Shown piece after piece: positions 1 to 7,800 of a stretch of DNA of 64,000 nt. Below the pieces are notes generated by a model. That model did not search any database. It saw only the letters and a program-made list of their open reading frames with translations, and was not told where the DNA came from. A program made the position numbers and the translations under genes. Source of the DNA: Elusimicrobia bacterium RIFOXYA2_FULL_47_53 (GTDB lineage Bacteria > Elusimicrobiota > Endomicrobiia > Endomicrobiales > XYA2-FULL-47-53); NCBI GenBank assembly GCA_001800315.1, contig MGVE01000018.1, forward strand, positions 1-64,000, read 5' to 3'. How positions within the stretch are numbered: the stretch's first letter is position 1; each line of letters starts with the position of its first letter.

Positions 1-115
1 AGCCCCTTTTCTTTCAAAGGTCAATATTAAAAGAAAAAAGTAGCAAAAAAGAAATACTTCAACATCTAAACCAATTTACACACTTTAGTATACACTACCG
101 GCTGAAAGTATTCCT

Positions 116-143
116 TTGAGACGGGGTAAATATTTGATATAAT
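116..143 (+). promoter_or_regulatory. Sigma70-type promoter of typA
   Basis: TTGAGA (116-121) and TATAAT (138-143) are separated by 16 bases. They lie in an AT-rich gene-free stretch about 90 bases before the typA start. Transcription would begin near 150. Confidence 0.5.
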
Positions 144-234
144 CAGGCAACCCCAGCGTATATATATAGAAGAGGCGTCTGTAAACCCAGATTCAGCTTA
201 GTAGAATTTGGGGTTGGTTTATTGGAGAATAATA

Positions 235-2076
235 ATGAAGAAGTATCTGACAAACGAAAACATCAGGAATATCGCGGTCATAGCGCATGTTGACCACGGC
301 AAAACCACTTTGGTGGACCACATGCTCAGGCAAAGCGGGACCTTCCGCGCGAACGAGGCGGTTTCCGAGCGCGTCATGGACAATATGGACCTGGAAAAAG
401 AGCGCGGTATTACAATATCCGCCAAGAACTGCGCCGTGTGGTACAAAAATGTGCGCATAAATATACTTGATACGCCCGGCCATGCCGATTTCGGCGGGGA
501 AGTTGAAAGAAGCCTCAAGATGGTTGACGGAGTGATACTGCTTGTTGACGCCTCCGAGGGGCCTCTGCCTCAGACGAGGTTTGTGCTCAGAAAAGCGTTT
601 GAGAACGGACTTAAGGTTGTGGTGGTAATAAACAAAATTGACAGAAAAGACGCCCGCGCCAAAGAAGTCCTGGACGAAATCTATGCCCTGTTTATAGACC
701 TTGACGCCAAGGACGACCAGATAGAGTTTCCCATACTCTACGCCATAGGCCGCGAAGGCATAGCTCAGCGCACTCTTGAGGAAAAAGGAAAAGACCTCGC
801 GCCTCTTTTTGAGGCTATCATTGAAGAGATACCCGCGCCGAAGTACAACCCAGAAGAACCTTTCCAGATGCTGGTCTGCGACCTGGATTATTCGGATTAT
901 GTAGGCAGGCTTGCCATAGGCCGCGTCTTTAACGGTTCGGTTAAATGCAATCAGGACCTGGTATGCATAAACGAAGCGGGGAATGTCATTCCTCTGCGCG
1001 TCGTCAAGCTCCAGCTTTACGACGGCGTTGACATAAAGGAAGTTGAGGCGGTTTCCCCGGGAGATATTACAATTTTAGCCGGTATAGAAGATGTTCACAT
1101 AGGAGATACGATCTGCCCCAAGGAAGCGCCCAAGGCTCTCAAGAGAATAAAGGTGGACGACCCGACGCTCTCCATGATATTTACGATAAATTCCTCGCCG
1201 TTCACCGGCAAGGAAGGCAAGTTTGTCCAAAGCAAAAGGATAGCGGAACGCCTGCACCGCGAAACCCTCCAGAATGTGGCTATTCAGGTGGAGGATATGG
1301 CTGACTCGGACAAATTTATCGTAAAAGGCCGCGGCGAGTTTCAGATGGAAATATTGATAGAAACTATGCGCCGCGAAGGTTTTGAACTCAGCGTCGGCAG
1401 GCCCAAGGTTATTTTTAAGGAAAAAGACGGCAAACATCTTGAGCCCATAGAGAACCTTTTTATTGACTGCGACGACGCTTTCATAGGCGTTATAACCGAG
1501 AAGCTCTCCCGCAGAAAGGGACGCATGATTAATCTCGTCAATCACGGGACCGGGCGTGTGCGCATGGAGTTTTCAATCCCAAGCCGCGGCCTCATAGGCT
1601 ATAGAAGCGAATTTTTAACCGACACTCGGGGAACGGGCATAATGAATTCGTATTTAAGCGGTTACGAAGAATACAGGGGCGACTTCACGCCGAGAGTTAC
1701 CGGCTCTCTTGTTGCCGACAGGCTGGGCGAAGCAGTCGCCTACGGGCTGTTTAATCTGGAGCCCAGAGGCATACTGTTCGTGGTTCCGGGAGATCCGGTT
1801 TATGAAGGCATGATAGTCGGCGAACACAACCGCGACAATGACCTCAATGTAAATGTCTGCCGCGAGAAAAAGCTTACCAATATGCGCGCCGCCGGCTCGG
1901 ACGAAAATGTCCAGCTGACGCCCGTGCCGAATATGTCGCTGGAACGCGCGATAATGTTTATCCGCGACGATGAAATGGTTGAGGTTACGCCTAAGTCCAT
2001 ACGCCTGCGCAAAACCATTCTTTCGGCCGACCAGAGGGCGAGGATCCGCTCAGACCAGAGAGATAAGTCGGAATAG
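235..2076 (+). CDS. typA: Ribosome-associated GTPase TypA/BipA
   Basis: Translational GTPase that binds the 70S ribosome and affects 50S assembly and stress adaptation. The 613-aa length fits the family (about 600-615). The N-terminal G domain shows G1 AHVDHGKTT at residues 17-25, the switch-II motif DTPGHADF near 80-90 and NKIDR near 130. EF-G-like beta-barrel and alpha/beta domains follow, ending in the typical lysine/arginine-rich C-terminus. I take the ATG at 235, 8 bases after GGAG at 223-226, not the in-frame TTG at 208, which has no ribosome binding site. It ends in TAG, so TAG is a normal stop here. Confidence 0.96.
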   Translation: MKKYLTNENIRNIAVIAHVDHGKTTLVDHMLRQSGTFRANEAVSERVMDNMDLEKERGITISAKNCAVWYKNVRINILDTPGHADFGGEVERSLKMVDGVILLVDASEGPLPQTRFVLRKAFENGLKVVVVINKIDRKDARAKEVLDEIYALFIDLDAKDDQIEFPILYAIGREGIAQRTLEEKGKDLAPLFEAIIEEIPAPKYNPEEPFQMLVCDLDYSDYVGRLAIGRVFNGSVKCNQDLVCINEAGNVIPLRVVKLQLYDGVDIKEVEAVSPGDITILAGIEDVHIGDTICPKEAPKALKRIKVDDPTLSMIFTINSSPFTGKEGKFVQSKRIAERLHRETLQNVAIQVEDMADSDKFIVKGRGEFQMEILIETMRREGFELSVGRPKVIFKEKDGKHLEPIENLFIDCDDAFIGVITEKLSRRKGRMINLVNHGTGRVRMEFSIPSRGLIGYRSEFLTDTRGTGIMNSYLSGYEEYRGDFTPRVTGSLVADRLGEAVAYGLFNLEPRGILFVVPGDPVYEGMIVGEHNRDNDLNVNVCREKKLTNMRAAGSDENVQLTPVPNMSLERAIMFIRDDEMVEVTPKSIRLRKTILSADQRARIRSDQRDKSE

Positions 2077-2127
2077 CGGGCTCATGAGTTCCAGGGGGCT
2101 TAAGAGCCAAAGCTGCTTATTGCGATC

Positions 2128-2382
2128 ATGTGGCACATATATATACTCAAATGTTCCGGCGGCCGGCTGTATACCGGGATAGCCAAAGATATTCATAAGA
2201 GGTTCTCCGAACACGCCTCAGGAAAGGGCGCAAGGTTCACAAGGGCCTTTAAGCCCGTTAAAATTGTTTATTCCGAAACAAAGCGCACGCGCTCCGGCGC
2301 TTTAAAAAGAGAAGCCGGCATCAAAGCCCTGCCAAAATCAGAAAAACTCCAGCTTATACTTACCGCGAAAACGCCAAAATAG
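2128..2382 (+). CDS. GIY-YIG domain protein (YhbQ/UPF0213-like)
   Basis: An 84-residue single-domain protein. The GIY-YIG signature appears as WHIYILKC (residues 2-9) and LYTGIAKD (residues 14-21). The downstream basic residues and a conserved glutamate (EAGIK) fit the UPF0213/YhbQ group of small stand-alone GIY-YIG proteins. Members are predicted nucleases with poorly defined roles, some implicated in DNA repair. It lies 51 bases after typA with no clear promoter or terminator between, so it may be co-transcribed. The family call is firm; the function is not known. Confidence 0.85.
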   Translation: MWHIYILKCSGGRLYTGIAKDIHKRFSEHASGKGARFTRAFKPVKIVYSETKRTRSGALKREAGIKALPKSEKLQLILTAKTPK

Positions 2383-2409
2383 ACCATCAGCTAATTGTTA
2401 ATATCCCGC

Positions 2410-2438
2410 TTGTCAACGCAAGTCAAATATGGTAATTT
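2410..2438 (+). promoter_or_regulatory. Sigma70-type promoter upstream of the ECF sigma gene
   Basis: TTGTCA (2410-2415), a 17-base spacer and TAATTT (2433-2438). This would give housekeeping transcription of the sigma operon, in addition to the ECF-type promoter 22 bases further on. Confidence 0.45.
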
Positions 2439-2459
2439 GAACTTAACGCCAAAAACGAT

Positions 2460-2488
2460 GGAACTTTTTTTCGTTTGGAATTGTCTAA
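2460..2488 (+). promoter_or_regulatory. ECF (RpoE-type) promoter, probably autoregulatory
   Basis: GGAACTT (2460-2466) and TCTAA (2484-2488) are 17 bases apart, with a T-run directly after the -35. This matches the known RpoE/ECF02 promoter form (GGAACTT, 15-19 bases, TCNRA). The start codon of the sigma gene lies 18 bases downstream, which suggests positive autoregulation. Confidence 0.7.
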
Positions 2489-2506
2489 CTGTATGCAAGG
2501 GTAAAA

Positions 2507-3064
2507 ATGGATATATCTAAAGACATTATTGAGAGAGCTGCCAGAGGCGAAATACCGGCGTTTGAGGAAATATATAAATCATCCTCAGGTTTTGTGTACA
2601 ATGTCGCGCTCAGGATATCGGCCAGCGAGCATGAGGCCAGCGAAATAACCCAGGATGTTTTTGTGAAACTGTTCTCAGGGCTTAAAAGCTTCAACCACAA
2701 ATCCTCATTTAATACCTGGCTTTACAGGGTCGCCGTTAACGAGGCCTTAAATCGCAGAAAAAAGAGCAATCTGGAAAATAGCCGCAGAGCCGAGTTTGAC
2801 GAATCGGTTGAAGCAAACCCGGCCCTGAGAGAAGACCCTGTTGGGAAAAGCGTAAACGAAAATATTGACAAGGACAAAGTAGCCGAATTGCTGTCTTTGG
2901 TGAACGAAGAACACAGGGTCGTGCTTGTTCTAAGGGAAATGCAGGGTTTAAATTATGAAGAGATGTCGCGGGTTCTCGGAATAAATATAAATACGGTCAG
3001 AACAAGGCTTAAAAGAGCCCGCGAAATTTTAATAAAGAAGGTGAAAGAAAATGGAATGCAATAA
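2507..3064 (+). CDS. ECF-family RNA polymerase sigma factor (RpoE-like)
   Basis: A 185-aa sigma-70 family protein with the two domains of ECF sigmas. Region 2 (about 25-90) contains ASEITQDVFVKLF and SFNTWLYRVAVNEALNRRKK. Region 4 (about 125-180) contains LVLREMQGLNYEEMSRVLG, and its recognition helix starts at NINTVRTRLKRAR. It would be held inactive by the membrane anti-sigma encoded next and released by envelope stress. The anti-sigma start overlaps its 3' end by 14 bases, so the pair is translationally coupled. An RpoE-type promoter sits directly upstream. Downstream Spy-like periplasmic proteins and an export system are the likely regulon. Confidence 0.93.
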   Translation: MDISKDIIERAARGEIPAFEEIYKSSSGFVYNVALRISASEHEASEITQDVFVKLFSGLKSFNHKSSFNTWLYRVAVNEALNRRKKSNLENSRRAEFDESVEANPALREDPVGKSVNENIDKDKVAELLSLVNEEHRVVLVLREMQGLNYEEMSRVLGININTVRTRLKRAREILIKKVKENGMQ

Positions 3065-3530
3065 GGCAAGAGAGCTGATGCTTTCGGATTACATGGATGG
3101 AATGCTTAACAAAGAAACATCCGGGGAAGTGGAAAAACATATCGCTTCCTGCCAATCCTGCGCCGGCTACTACCGCTCAGCCGTTTCCGCGTTTGTTCCT
3201 TTCCGAAAAAGCAGGGCTCTCGGCGTTCCGCCGGCCGTATGGGAGGGCATAAGAGGAAGGCTGGCCGCTGTTCCCGAGGATGAGCAGGCATTCAATATTA
3301 AATCAATGTTTGAGATATTTCACTCAAAGTGGGCTAACGCCGCTGTTTTTACTTCCATGCTCCTGCTAACTCTTTTCGCGGGCACTTATTTCGCGGAAAA
3401 TATGGCGTCTTCCGCGAACAGCCGGCTTCGCCAGGCGCCCGAGGAGTTTGCTTCCAATATAGGTTTTTCCGAGTTTGAAGATATGCCGGGAGACCAGTCA
3501 AAGAATGTTTTCAGCATTATAGGAGGTTGA
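3051..3530 (+). CDS. Zinc-finger anti-sigma factor, single-pass membrane protein
   Basis: 159 residues. The N-terminal cytoplasmic domain carries the HxxxCxxC zinc motif of anti-sigma factors (HIASCQSC, near residues 30-37) preceded by an acidic helix. A transmembrane segment lies around residues 98-118 (ANAAVFTSMLLLTLFAGTYF), followed by a short periplasmic tail. It should bind and inhibit the ECF sigma factor whose gene it overlaps. No protease or second regulator is seen nearby, so the release mechanism is unknown. Confidence 0.88.
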   Translation: MECNKARELMLSDYMDGMLNKETSGEVEKHIASCQSCAGYYRSAVSAFVPFRKSRALGVPPAVWEGIRGRLAAVPEDEQAFNIKSMFEIFHSKWANAAVFTSMLLLTLFAGTYFAENMASSANSRLRQAPEEFASNIGFSEFEDMPGDQSKNVFSIIGG

Positions 3531-3532
3531 AG

Positions 3533-4015
3533 GTGAAAATAAAAATTATCGCGTTTCTTCTTGTTTTGTCGCTTGGTTTTAATCTTGCGGTGATCATTAC
3601 GCTGGGCCACCACAGGATATTTAAGCCGGATTTTAAGAACGGCCAGCGCCAGTTCAACAAAATGTCCAGAGAGCTCAAACTTTCGGCCGAACAGCGGGAA
3701 GCCATGAAAAAGAGCCGGGATGAAATGATGTCCCAGGCCGAGCCGCTGAAAACGCAGCTGAGGCAGAAAAGGAACGAGCTGTTTCTGCTGATAGACGCGG
3801 AAAACATTGAACAGAAAAAAATTGACGCTCTTGTCGGTGAAATTTCGGATCTTCAGCTGCGGCTTGAGAAAAAGGTCGTGGAGCACTCTTTGAGCATGAG
3901 AAAAAATCTTTCGCCGGAGCAGAAGAAAAAATTCTCCGAGATGATTAGGCGTCCCTTTGAAAAAATGGGCCGCGGTTCCCGGATGATGAGAGGTGATGGA
4001 ATGATGGGGCAGTAA
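3533..4015 (+). CDS. Periplasmic Spy/CpxP/ZraP-like protein (first of three)
   Basis: 160 residues with an N-terminal signal anchor (IIAFLLVLSLGFNLAVIITL) and a helical domain. LSAEQREAMKKS and LSPEQKKKFSEMI are LTxxQ-type repeats, typical of the CpxP/Spy/ZraP metal-resistance fold. The C-terminus is methionine- and arginine-rich (MMRGDGMMGQ). The start is the GTG at 3533, 6 bases after a perfect AGGAGG (3521-3526); an in-frame TTG at 3527 is too close to it. Likely a periplasmic chaperone or metal-responsive stress protein controlled by the upstream sigma/anti-sigma pair. Confidence 0.75.
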   Translation: MKIKIIAFLLVLSLGFNLAVIITLGHHRIFKPDFKNGQRQFNKMSRELKLSAEQREAMKKSRDEMMSQAEPLKTQLRQKRNELFLLIDAENIEQKKIDALVGEISDLQLRLEKKVVEHSLSMRKNLSPEQKKKFSEMIRRPFEKMGRGSRMMRGDGMMGQ

Positions 4016-4074
4016 GGTCCGTTGTCGGCAGTTAAACAGCCGTTTTGCGCGGCTATAAATACAGGAGGAGTATC

Positions 4075-4605
4075 ATGAAAAAGTATCTGTTGGTTGTGCT
4101 GGGAGTTGTGCTTATGTCGGGAGCGTATGTTTTCGGCGATTGCGGCATGCCGGACTGTAAAATGAAGGGCGGAATGGGCGGAGAGGGGATGCACGGCAAG
4201 ATGATGGGCGGAATGGATGACGACCTGCGTTATGCGGGCAAGGCCGTAAAATTCAAAAAAGAGCTTAATCTTTCCAAAGAGCAGGAAGCTTCCATTGAGC
4301 AGATCCGTTCGGACTACAAGAAAGCGGCTATACAAAAACAGGCCGACATAAAAGTCGCCCAGCTTGAAGTCACGGAGGCGATGAAATCCGATACGCCCGA
4401 TTTTAACGCCGCGAAAGAAAAGGCGAAGAAATTGTATGCCCTGAAACTTGAGCAGAAAACAGCGATGATTGACGCTCACCAGAAAGTTTTTAATGTGCTC
4501 ACAAAAGAGCAGCAGCAGAAGCTCTCTGAACTCAAGGGCGCGATGAAAGAGCAGAATAAAGGGAAAATGATGGATCATAAGATGCACCAGATGAAGGGAA
4601 AATAA
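4075..4605 (+). CDS. Spy/CpxP-like periplasmic protein, methionine-rich (second of three)
   Basis: 176 residues with a signal peptide (about 1-20, cleavage near VFG-DC). A Met/His/Gly/Cys-rich stretch follows (residues 22-45, including KMKGGMGGEGMHGKMMGGM). The helical LTxxQ domain contains LNLSKEQEASIEQIR and LTKEQQQKLSELK. The tail is again Met/His-rich (MMDHKMHQMKGK). The methionine-histidine clusters suggest binding of soft metals such as copper, which is inference. The start is the ATG at 4075 after GGAGGAG. Confidence 0.75.
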   Translation: MKKYLLVVLGVVLMSGAYVFGDCGMPDCKMKGGMGGEGMHGKMMGGMDDDLRYAGKAVKFKKELNLSKEQEASIEQIRSDYKKAAIQKQADIKVAQLEVTEAMKSDTPDFNAAKEKAKKLYALKLEQKTAMIDAHQKVFNVLTKEQQQKLSELKGAMKEQNKGKMMDHKMHQMKGK

Positions 4606-4681
4606 CTGATCGCGGACAGGCCTCGCGTCCGGAGATTCCGGCCGCGGGGGCCGTCCTGCCGTTTGTGATAAAGGATTGACG

Positions 4682-5236
4682 ATGAAACCCGTTGAAAAAA
4701 TAATACACATTGTTTCTCTCGCAATATTCATGTCGGTTGTCGCGGCGGCTTCGTCCTTCGCCTTATACGGCGGTATGCCGGGAGACTCAGGCGGTAGCGG
4801 CACGCGTCGCGGCAAGGGTAAAATGAGCGCTCAGGCAAGGCCGGCATCAGCGCCTTTACGCGGAATTGACACAAGCGATATTCGTGAAATTCTTGGTTAT
4901 GAGAAGGAATTGAAGCTGACATCAGCCCAGGTTGAGGAGATAAATTCCGCGCGCCAGGAACTCCTCAGGGAAAGCGCTGCTAAATACGAGTCCCTCTCGG
5001 AGCCTCAGAAAGAGGCCGCGAAATTGTTAAATAAAGTTGAGCCTGATTTCAACGGAGCCAGGGGAAAAATTGAACAAATAATGTCGGTTTTGTGTGAATT
5101 GCCCGTTACCTCGCTTAAGTATTACGAAAAGGCATATAATTCGCTGACCAGGGAACAAAAAGAGGCATTTTTTAATATCAGGGCCGCAAAAGCTCAGCAG
5201 GGCAGAGGCCCGGCTCAAGATAATATAATTCAGTAG
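4682..5236 (+). CDS. Spy-like secreted protein (third of three)
   Basis: 184 residues with a signal peptide (IIHIVSLAIFMSVVAAASSFA) and a Gly/Ser/Arg-rich linker. The C-terminal helical region holds one LTxxQ-like motif at LKLTSAQVEEINSARQ and another at LTREQKEAFFNIR. Weaker than the preceding two but the same architecture, so probably a diverged tandem paralogue. The ATG at 4682 lies 6 bases after AAGGA (4671-4675). The 76-base gap before it is GC-rich and can fold into a hairpin (GGCCTCGCG paired with CGCGGGGGCC), possibly an attenuator. Confidence 0.6.
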   Translation: MKPVEKIIHIVSLAIFMSVVAAASSFALYGGMPGDSGGSGTRRGKGKMSAQARPASAPLRGIDTSDIREILGYEKELKLTSAQVEEINSARQELLRESAAKYESLSEPQKEAAKLLNKVEPDFNGARGKIEQIMSVLCELPVTSLKYYEKAYNSLTREQKEAFFNIRAAKAQQGRGPAQDNIIQ

Positions 5237-5264
5237 TTTTTGTTCGTGCCGCGGGGCAATAATT

Positions 5265-6515
5265 ATGATCTTAATTAGTAAAAAAACACTGGCGCTTCTG
5301 GCGGTATTTATCATCCGCGTCCCCGCGCTGTTTTCCGAGGAGCTTTCCTGGGAAGAGGCGCTGTCCGAAGCCAAATCCCTGAATCCGGCGCTTGCGCAGG
5401 CCCGGCAGGCTGTCAAAGCCGCGAAACAATACTATTTTCGTTCCTACTCCGCTTTCCTTCCTTCGCTGAGCGCTAACGCCGCTTCAAACCAGGGCGAGAG
5501 CGATTCTTCAGGATTTTCAAAAGACTATTCCTACGGCTTGTCGGCATCCCTGACGCTTTTTTCCGGGTTTGCCGATATCGCCGAGGCCAGGAGCCGCGAC
5601 TGCGATTTAAAACTCGCCGAGCTTGCTTATTCCCGCGCGCTTTCCGATGTTGAATACAATCTTAAAAAAAGTTATGTTAATCTGCAGTGGGCTCAGGAGA
5701 CCGTCAGGCTCTCCGAAGAGATTCTAAAACGCAGGACTGAAAACTACGAGATGATAAAACTTAAATATGAGGCCGGCAGTGAGGACAGAGGTTCTCTGTT
5801 GAGAATAGAGGCCGATAAATCGCAGGCTGAATTCGATTTATCCAAAGCAAAGAGAGCGCTTTCCAGCGCGTCTCTCCAGCTTGTAAAAGCTATGGGAAGG
5901 GACGGCTTTGAGGGCGTCACGGCCAAAGACAAGCTTCCCGAAACGCCGCCAGCGCGGGTAGTTGCGGTTGAAGAAGCTGTCAAAAAAATTCCCGAGTACA
6001 ATATGGCGGGCTACGCTCTTGCCAAAGCCTCGCTTTCCCGGGTCTCCGCGCGCGGCGGGCTCTGGCCCGATATAACCGCCACGGCCTCAAAATCAAAGTC
6101 CGGCGCCGAGTGGCCCCCGGAAACAAACCGCTGGAACGCTGGTATAAATATCTCCTATTCTTTTTTTCCGGGCGGCAGGAATATTTTTGATGTAAATATC
6201 GCCGATATCAATAAATCAATCGCCGAGGCGTCATTTAAAGAAACTACCCAGCAGCTGTCGGTAAAGCTTGATTCTGCCGTCAACGCGTATCTGGATTCAA
6301 TGGAAAATATTAAAGTCAGGGAAAAATTTCTCACGGCTTCAAGGGAACAATCCGATATTACCACGGCTAAATATATCAACGGCCTGGCTTCCTATCAGGA
6401 CTGGTATGTAATTGAAAACGATTATATTGCGTCGCAGAGAAGCATGCTCAACGCGAAAAGAGACGCTCATTTGTCAAAAGCGGGGCTGGATAACACTTTG
6501 GGTTTAGGAGACTGA
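5265..6515 (+). CDS. TolC-family outer membrane efflux protein
   Basis: 416 residues with a signal peptide (to about residue 21). Two halves of the outer membrane efflux protein fold follow, each with a strand pair and long helices: LSWEEALSEAKSLNPALAQAR near 24-44 and a second half with ISYSFFPGGRNIFDVNIAD. It forms the trimeric outer membrane channel of tripartite exporters. The adaptor gene starts 3 bases after its stop and a MacB-type transporter follows, so the three very likely form one pump. RBS GGGG at 5252-5255. Confidence 0.92.
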   Translation: MILISKKTLALLAVFIIRVPALFSEELSWEEALSEAKSLNPALAQARQAVKAAKQYYFRSYSAFLPSLSANAASNQGESDSSGFSKDYSYGLSASLTLFSGFADIAEARSRDCDLKLAELAYSRALSDVEYNLKKSYVNLQWAQETVRLSEEILKRRTENYEMIKLKYEAGSEDRGSLLRIEADKSQAEFDLSKAKRALSSASLQLVKAMGRDGFEGVTAKDKLPETPPARVVAVEEAVKKIPEYNMAGYALAKASLSRVSARGGLWPDITATASKSKSGAEWPPETNRWNAGINISYSFFPGGRNIFDVNIADINKSIAEASFKETTQQLSVKLDSAVNAYLDSMENIKVREKFLTASREQSDITTAKYINGLASYQDWYVIENDYIASQRSMLNAKRDAHLSKAGLDNTLGLGD

Positions 6516-6518
6516 TCA

Positions 6519-7475
6519 ATGAAAAAAATTATTATTATCGCTCTGGCGGCATTAATCGCCGCATCTTCCTACCTGCTGCTGCGCAAAGACAAAAAGTCCG
6601 CGGGCGGGCGCGAGGTTGTTCCCGAACGCGGCACGATCTCAATTGATTTTCGCGAGACAGGCTCGGTAAGCCCGAGAAACCGCCTTGAGATAAAGCCTCA
6701 GATGGGAGGAAGGATTGAGGATGTTAAGGTGGTGGAGGGACAGAAGGTAATAAAAGGCGAGACCATTGCCGTGTTAAGCTCCTCGGACAGGGCCGCCCTT
6801 CTGGATGTAGCGCGCTCAAAAGGCGAGGCTGAATTAAAAAAATGGGAAGACATTTACAGGCCGACTCCGATTATCGCGCCCTTGGACGGATTTATTATCG
6901 CCCGCTACAAAGAGCCGGGCCAGACAGTATCCCAGAGCGATGTTATACTTGTCATGGCCGACAATCTCATTATTGAGGCCGATGTGGATGAAACTGACCT
7001 GCGGTATATTAAGCTCGGGCAGAAGGTTCAGGTAGCGCTGGACGCGTACCCGGACAGGAAGTTTGCCGGCGTTGTTGAACACATAGCTTACGAGTCTCAG
7101 ATTATCAATAATGTCACGGTTTACACCATAAAGATTAAGCCTTTGTCCATTCCCGAAAATTTCCGTGCCGGCATGACGGCCACGATTGAGGTTGAAGCGC
7201 AAAAAAGGGAAAATGTGATTCTGCTGCCCGTTGAAGCTGTCACGGAGAAAGAAAACGGAAAGATAGTGAAGGTAAAATCTCCCGACGGAAAGCCGGAAAC
7301 CAGGAAAGTAGAAACGGGAATAAATAACGGAAGGGAAGTAGAGATTATTTCGGGTATTTCGGAAAACGACATAGTGCTTATCGGCGTGGCCAATAATAAC
7401 GGCAATAATAAACGCCAGAAGGCTGCCGGCGGCATACCCGGAATGCCTTTGGGCGGAGGAAGAAGGCCGCATTGA
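6519..7475 (+). CDS. Membrane-fusion (HlyD/MacA-type) adaptor with minimal hairpin
   Basis: 318 residues with an N-terminal membrane anchor (IIIIALAALIAASSYLLL). Lipoyl half-motifs GGRIEDVKVVEGQKVIKGE and IIAPLDGFIIARYKEPGQTV are followed by beta-barrel and membrane-proximal domains. It should link MacB in the inner membrane to the TolC protein. Odd point: between the two lipoyl halves there are only about 45 residues, so the alpha-helical hairpin that usually reaches TolC is almost missing. The C-terminus is Gly/Pro/Arg-rich. Tight spacing with tolC indicates an operon. Confidence 0.88.
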   Translation: MKKIIIIALAALIAASSYLLLRKDKKSAGGREVVPERGTISIDFRETGSVSPRNRLEIKPQMGGRIEDVKVVEGQKVIKGETIAVLSSSDRAALLDVARSKGEAELKKWEDIYRPTPIIAPLDGFIIARYKEPGQTVSQSDVILVMADNLIIEADVDETDLRYIKLGQKVQVALDAYPDRKFAGVVEHIAYESQIINNVTVYTIKIKPLSIPENFRAGMTATIEVEAQKRENVILLPVEAVTEKENGKIVKVKSPDGKPETRKVETGINNGREVEIISGISENDIVLIGVANNNGNNKRQKAAGGIPGMPLGGGRRPH

Positions 7476-7800
7476 AAGTTATAAGTTTTAAGTTGTAAGT
7501 TTTAAGTTGAGGCGGTTGAAAAAGTGTTTCAGGCCGTCTTTGCGAGGAACGAAGCAATCTCGGTGTTGACATTGAAACCGAGATTACTTCGGCCGTGAGA
7601 CAGAACCAGCTTCGTAATGACAGTCAAAAAGCGCTGTCTTTGCGAGGAGTGCAACGACGCGGCAATCTCGTCGTTAGTTGGTTTTGTAGTTGCGCAGCTT
7701 GCTGCGCGTTCCGTAAAGTGCCGTCATCTCCGAATTGTTTTATCGGTTATACGGCACAATGTCATATGTCTGAATTCTTTCTTTTCTATCCGGATTATAA
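7476..7800. repeat. Gene-free repeat tract between adaptor and MacB genes
   Basis: No gene is seen in these 325 bases. It holds AAGTT(A/G)TAAGTTTTAAG direct repeats (7480-7510) and one end of the MITE-like family (TTGAGGCGGTTGAAAAA, 7507-7523; no matching right end). It also has two GCGAGG...GCAATCTCG units (about 7540-7670) and a TTTTGTAGTTGCGCAGC inverted-repeat unit (7682-7710). The same units recur at 9.8, 11.3, 35.0, 40.0 and 52.7 kb. Confidence 0.75.

Noticed and set aside
3853-4815. A 320-codon open frame on the - strand across the Spy-like genes
   Set aside because: It lies opposite three good + strand genes with ribosome sites and signal peptides, and its translation is Pro/His/Leu/Phe-rich without family motifs. 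It is a shadow frame.
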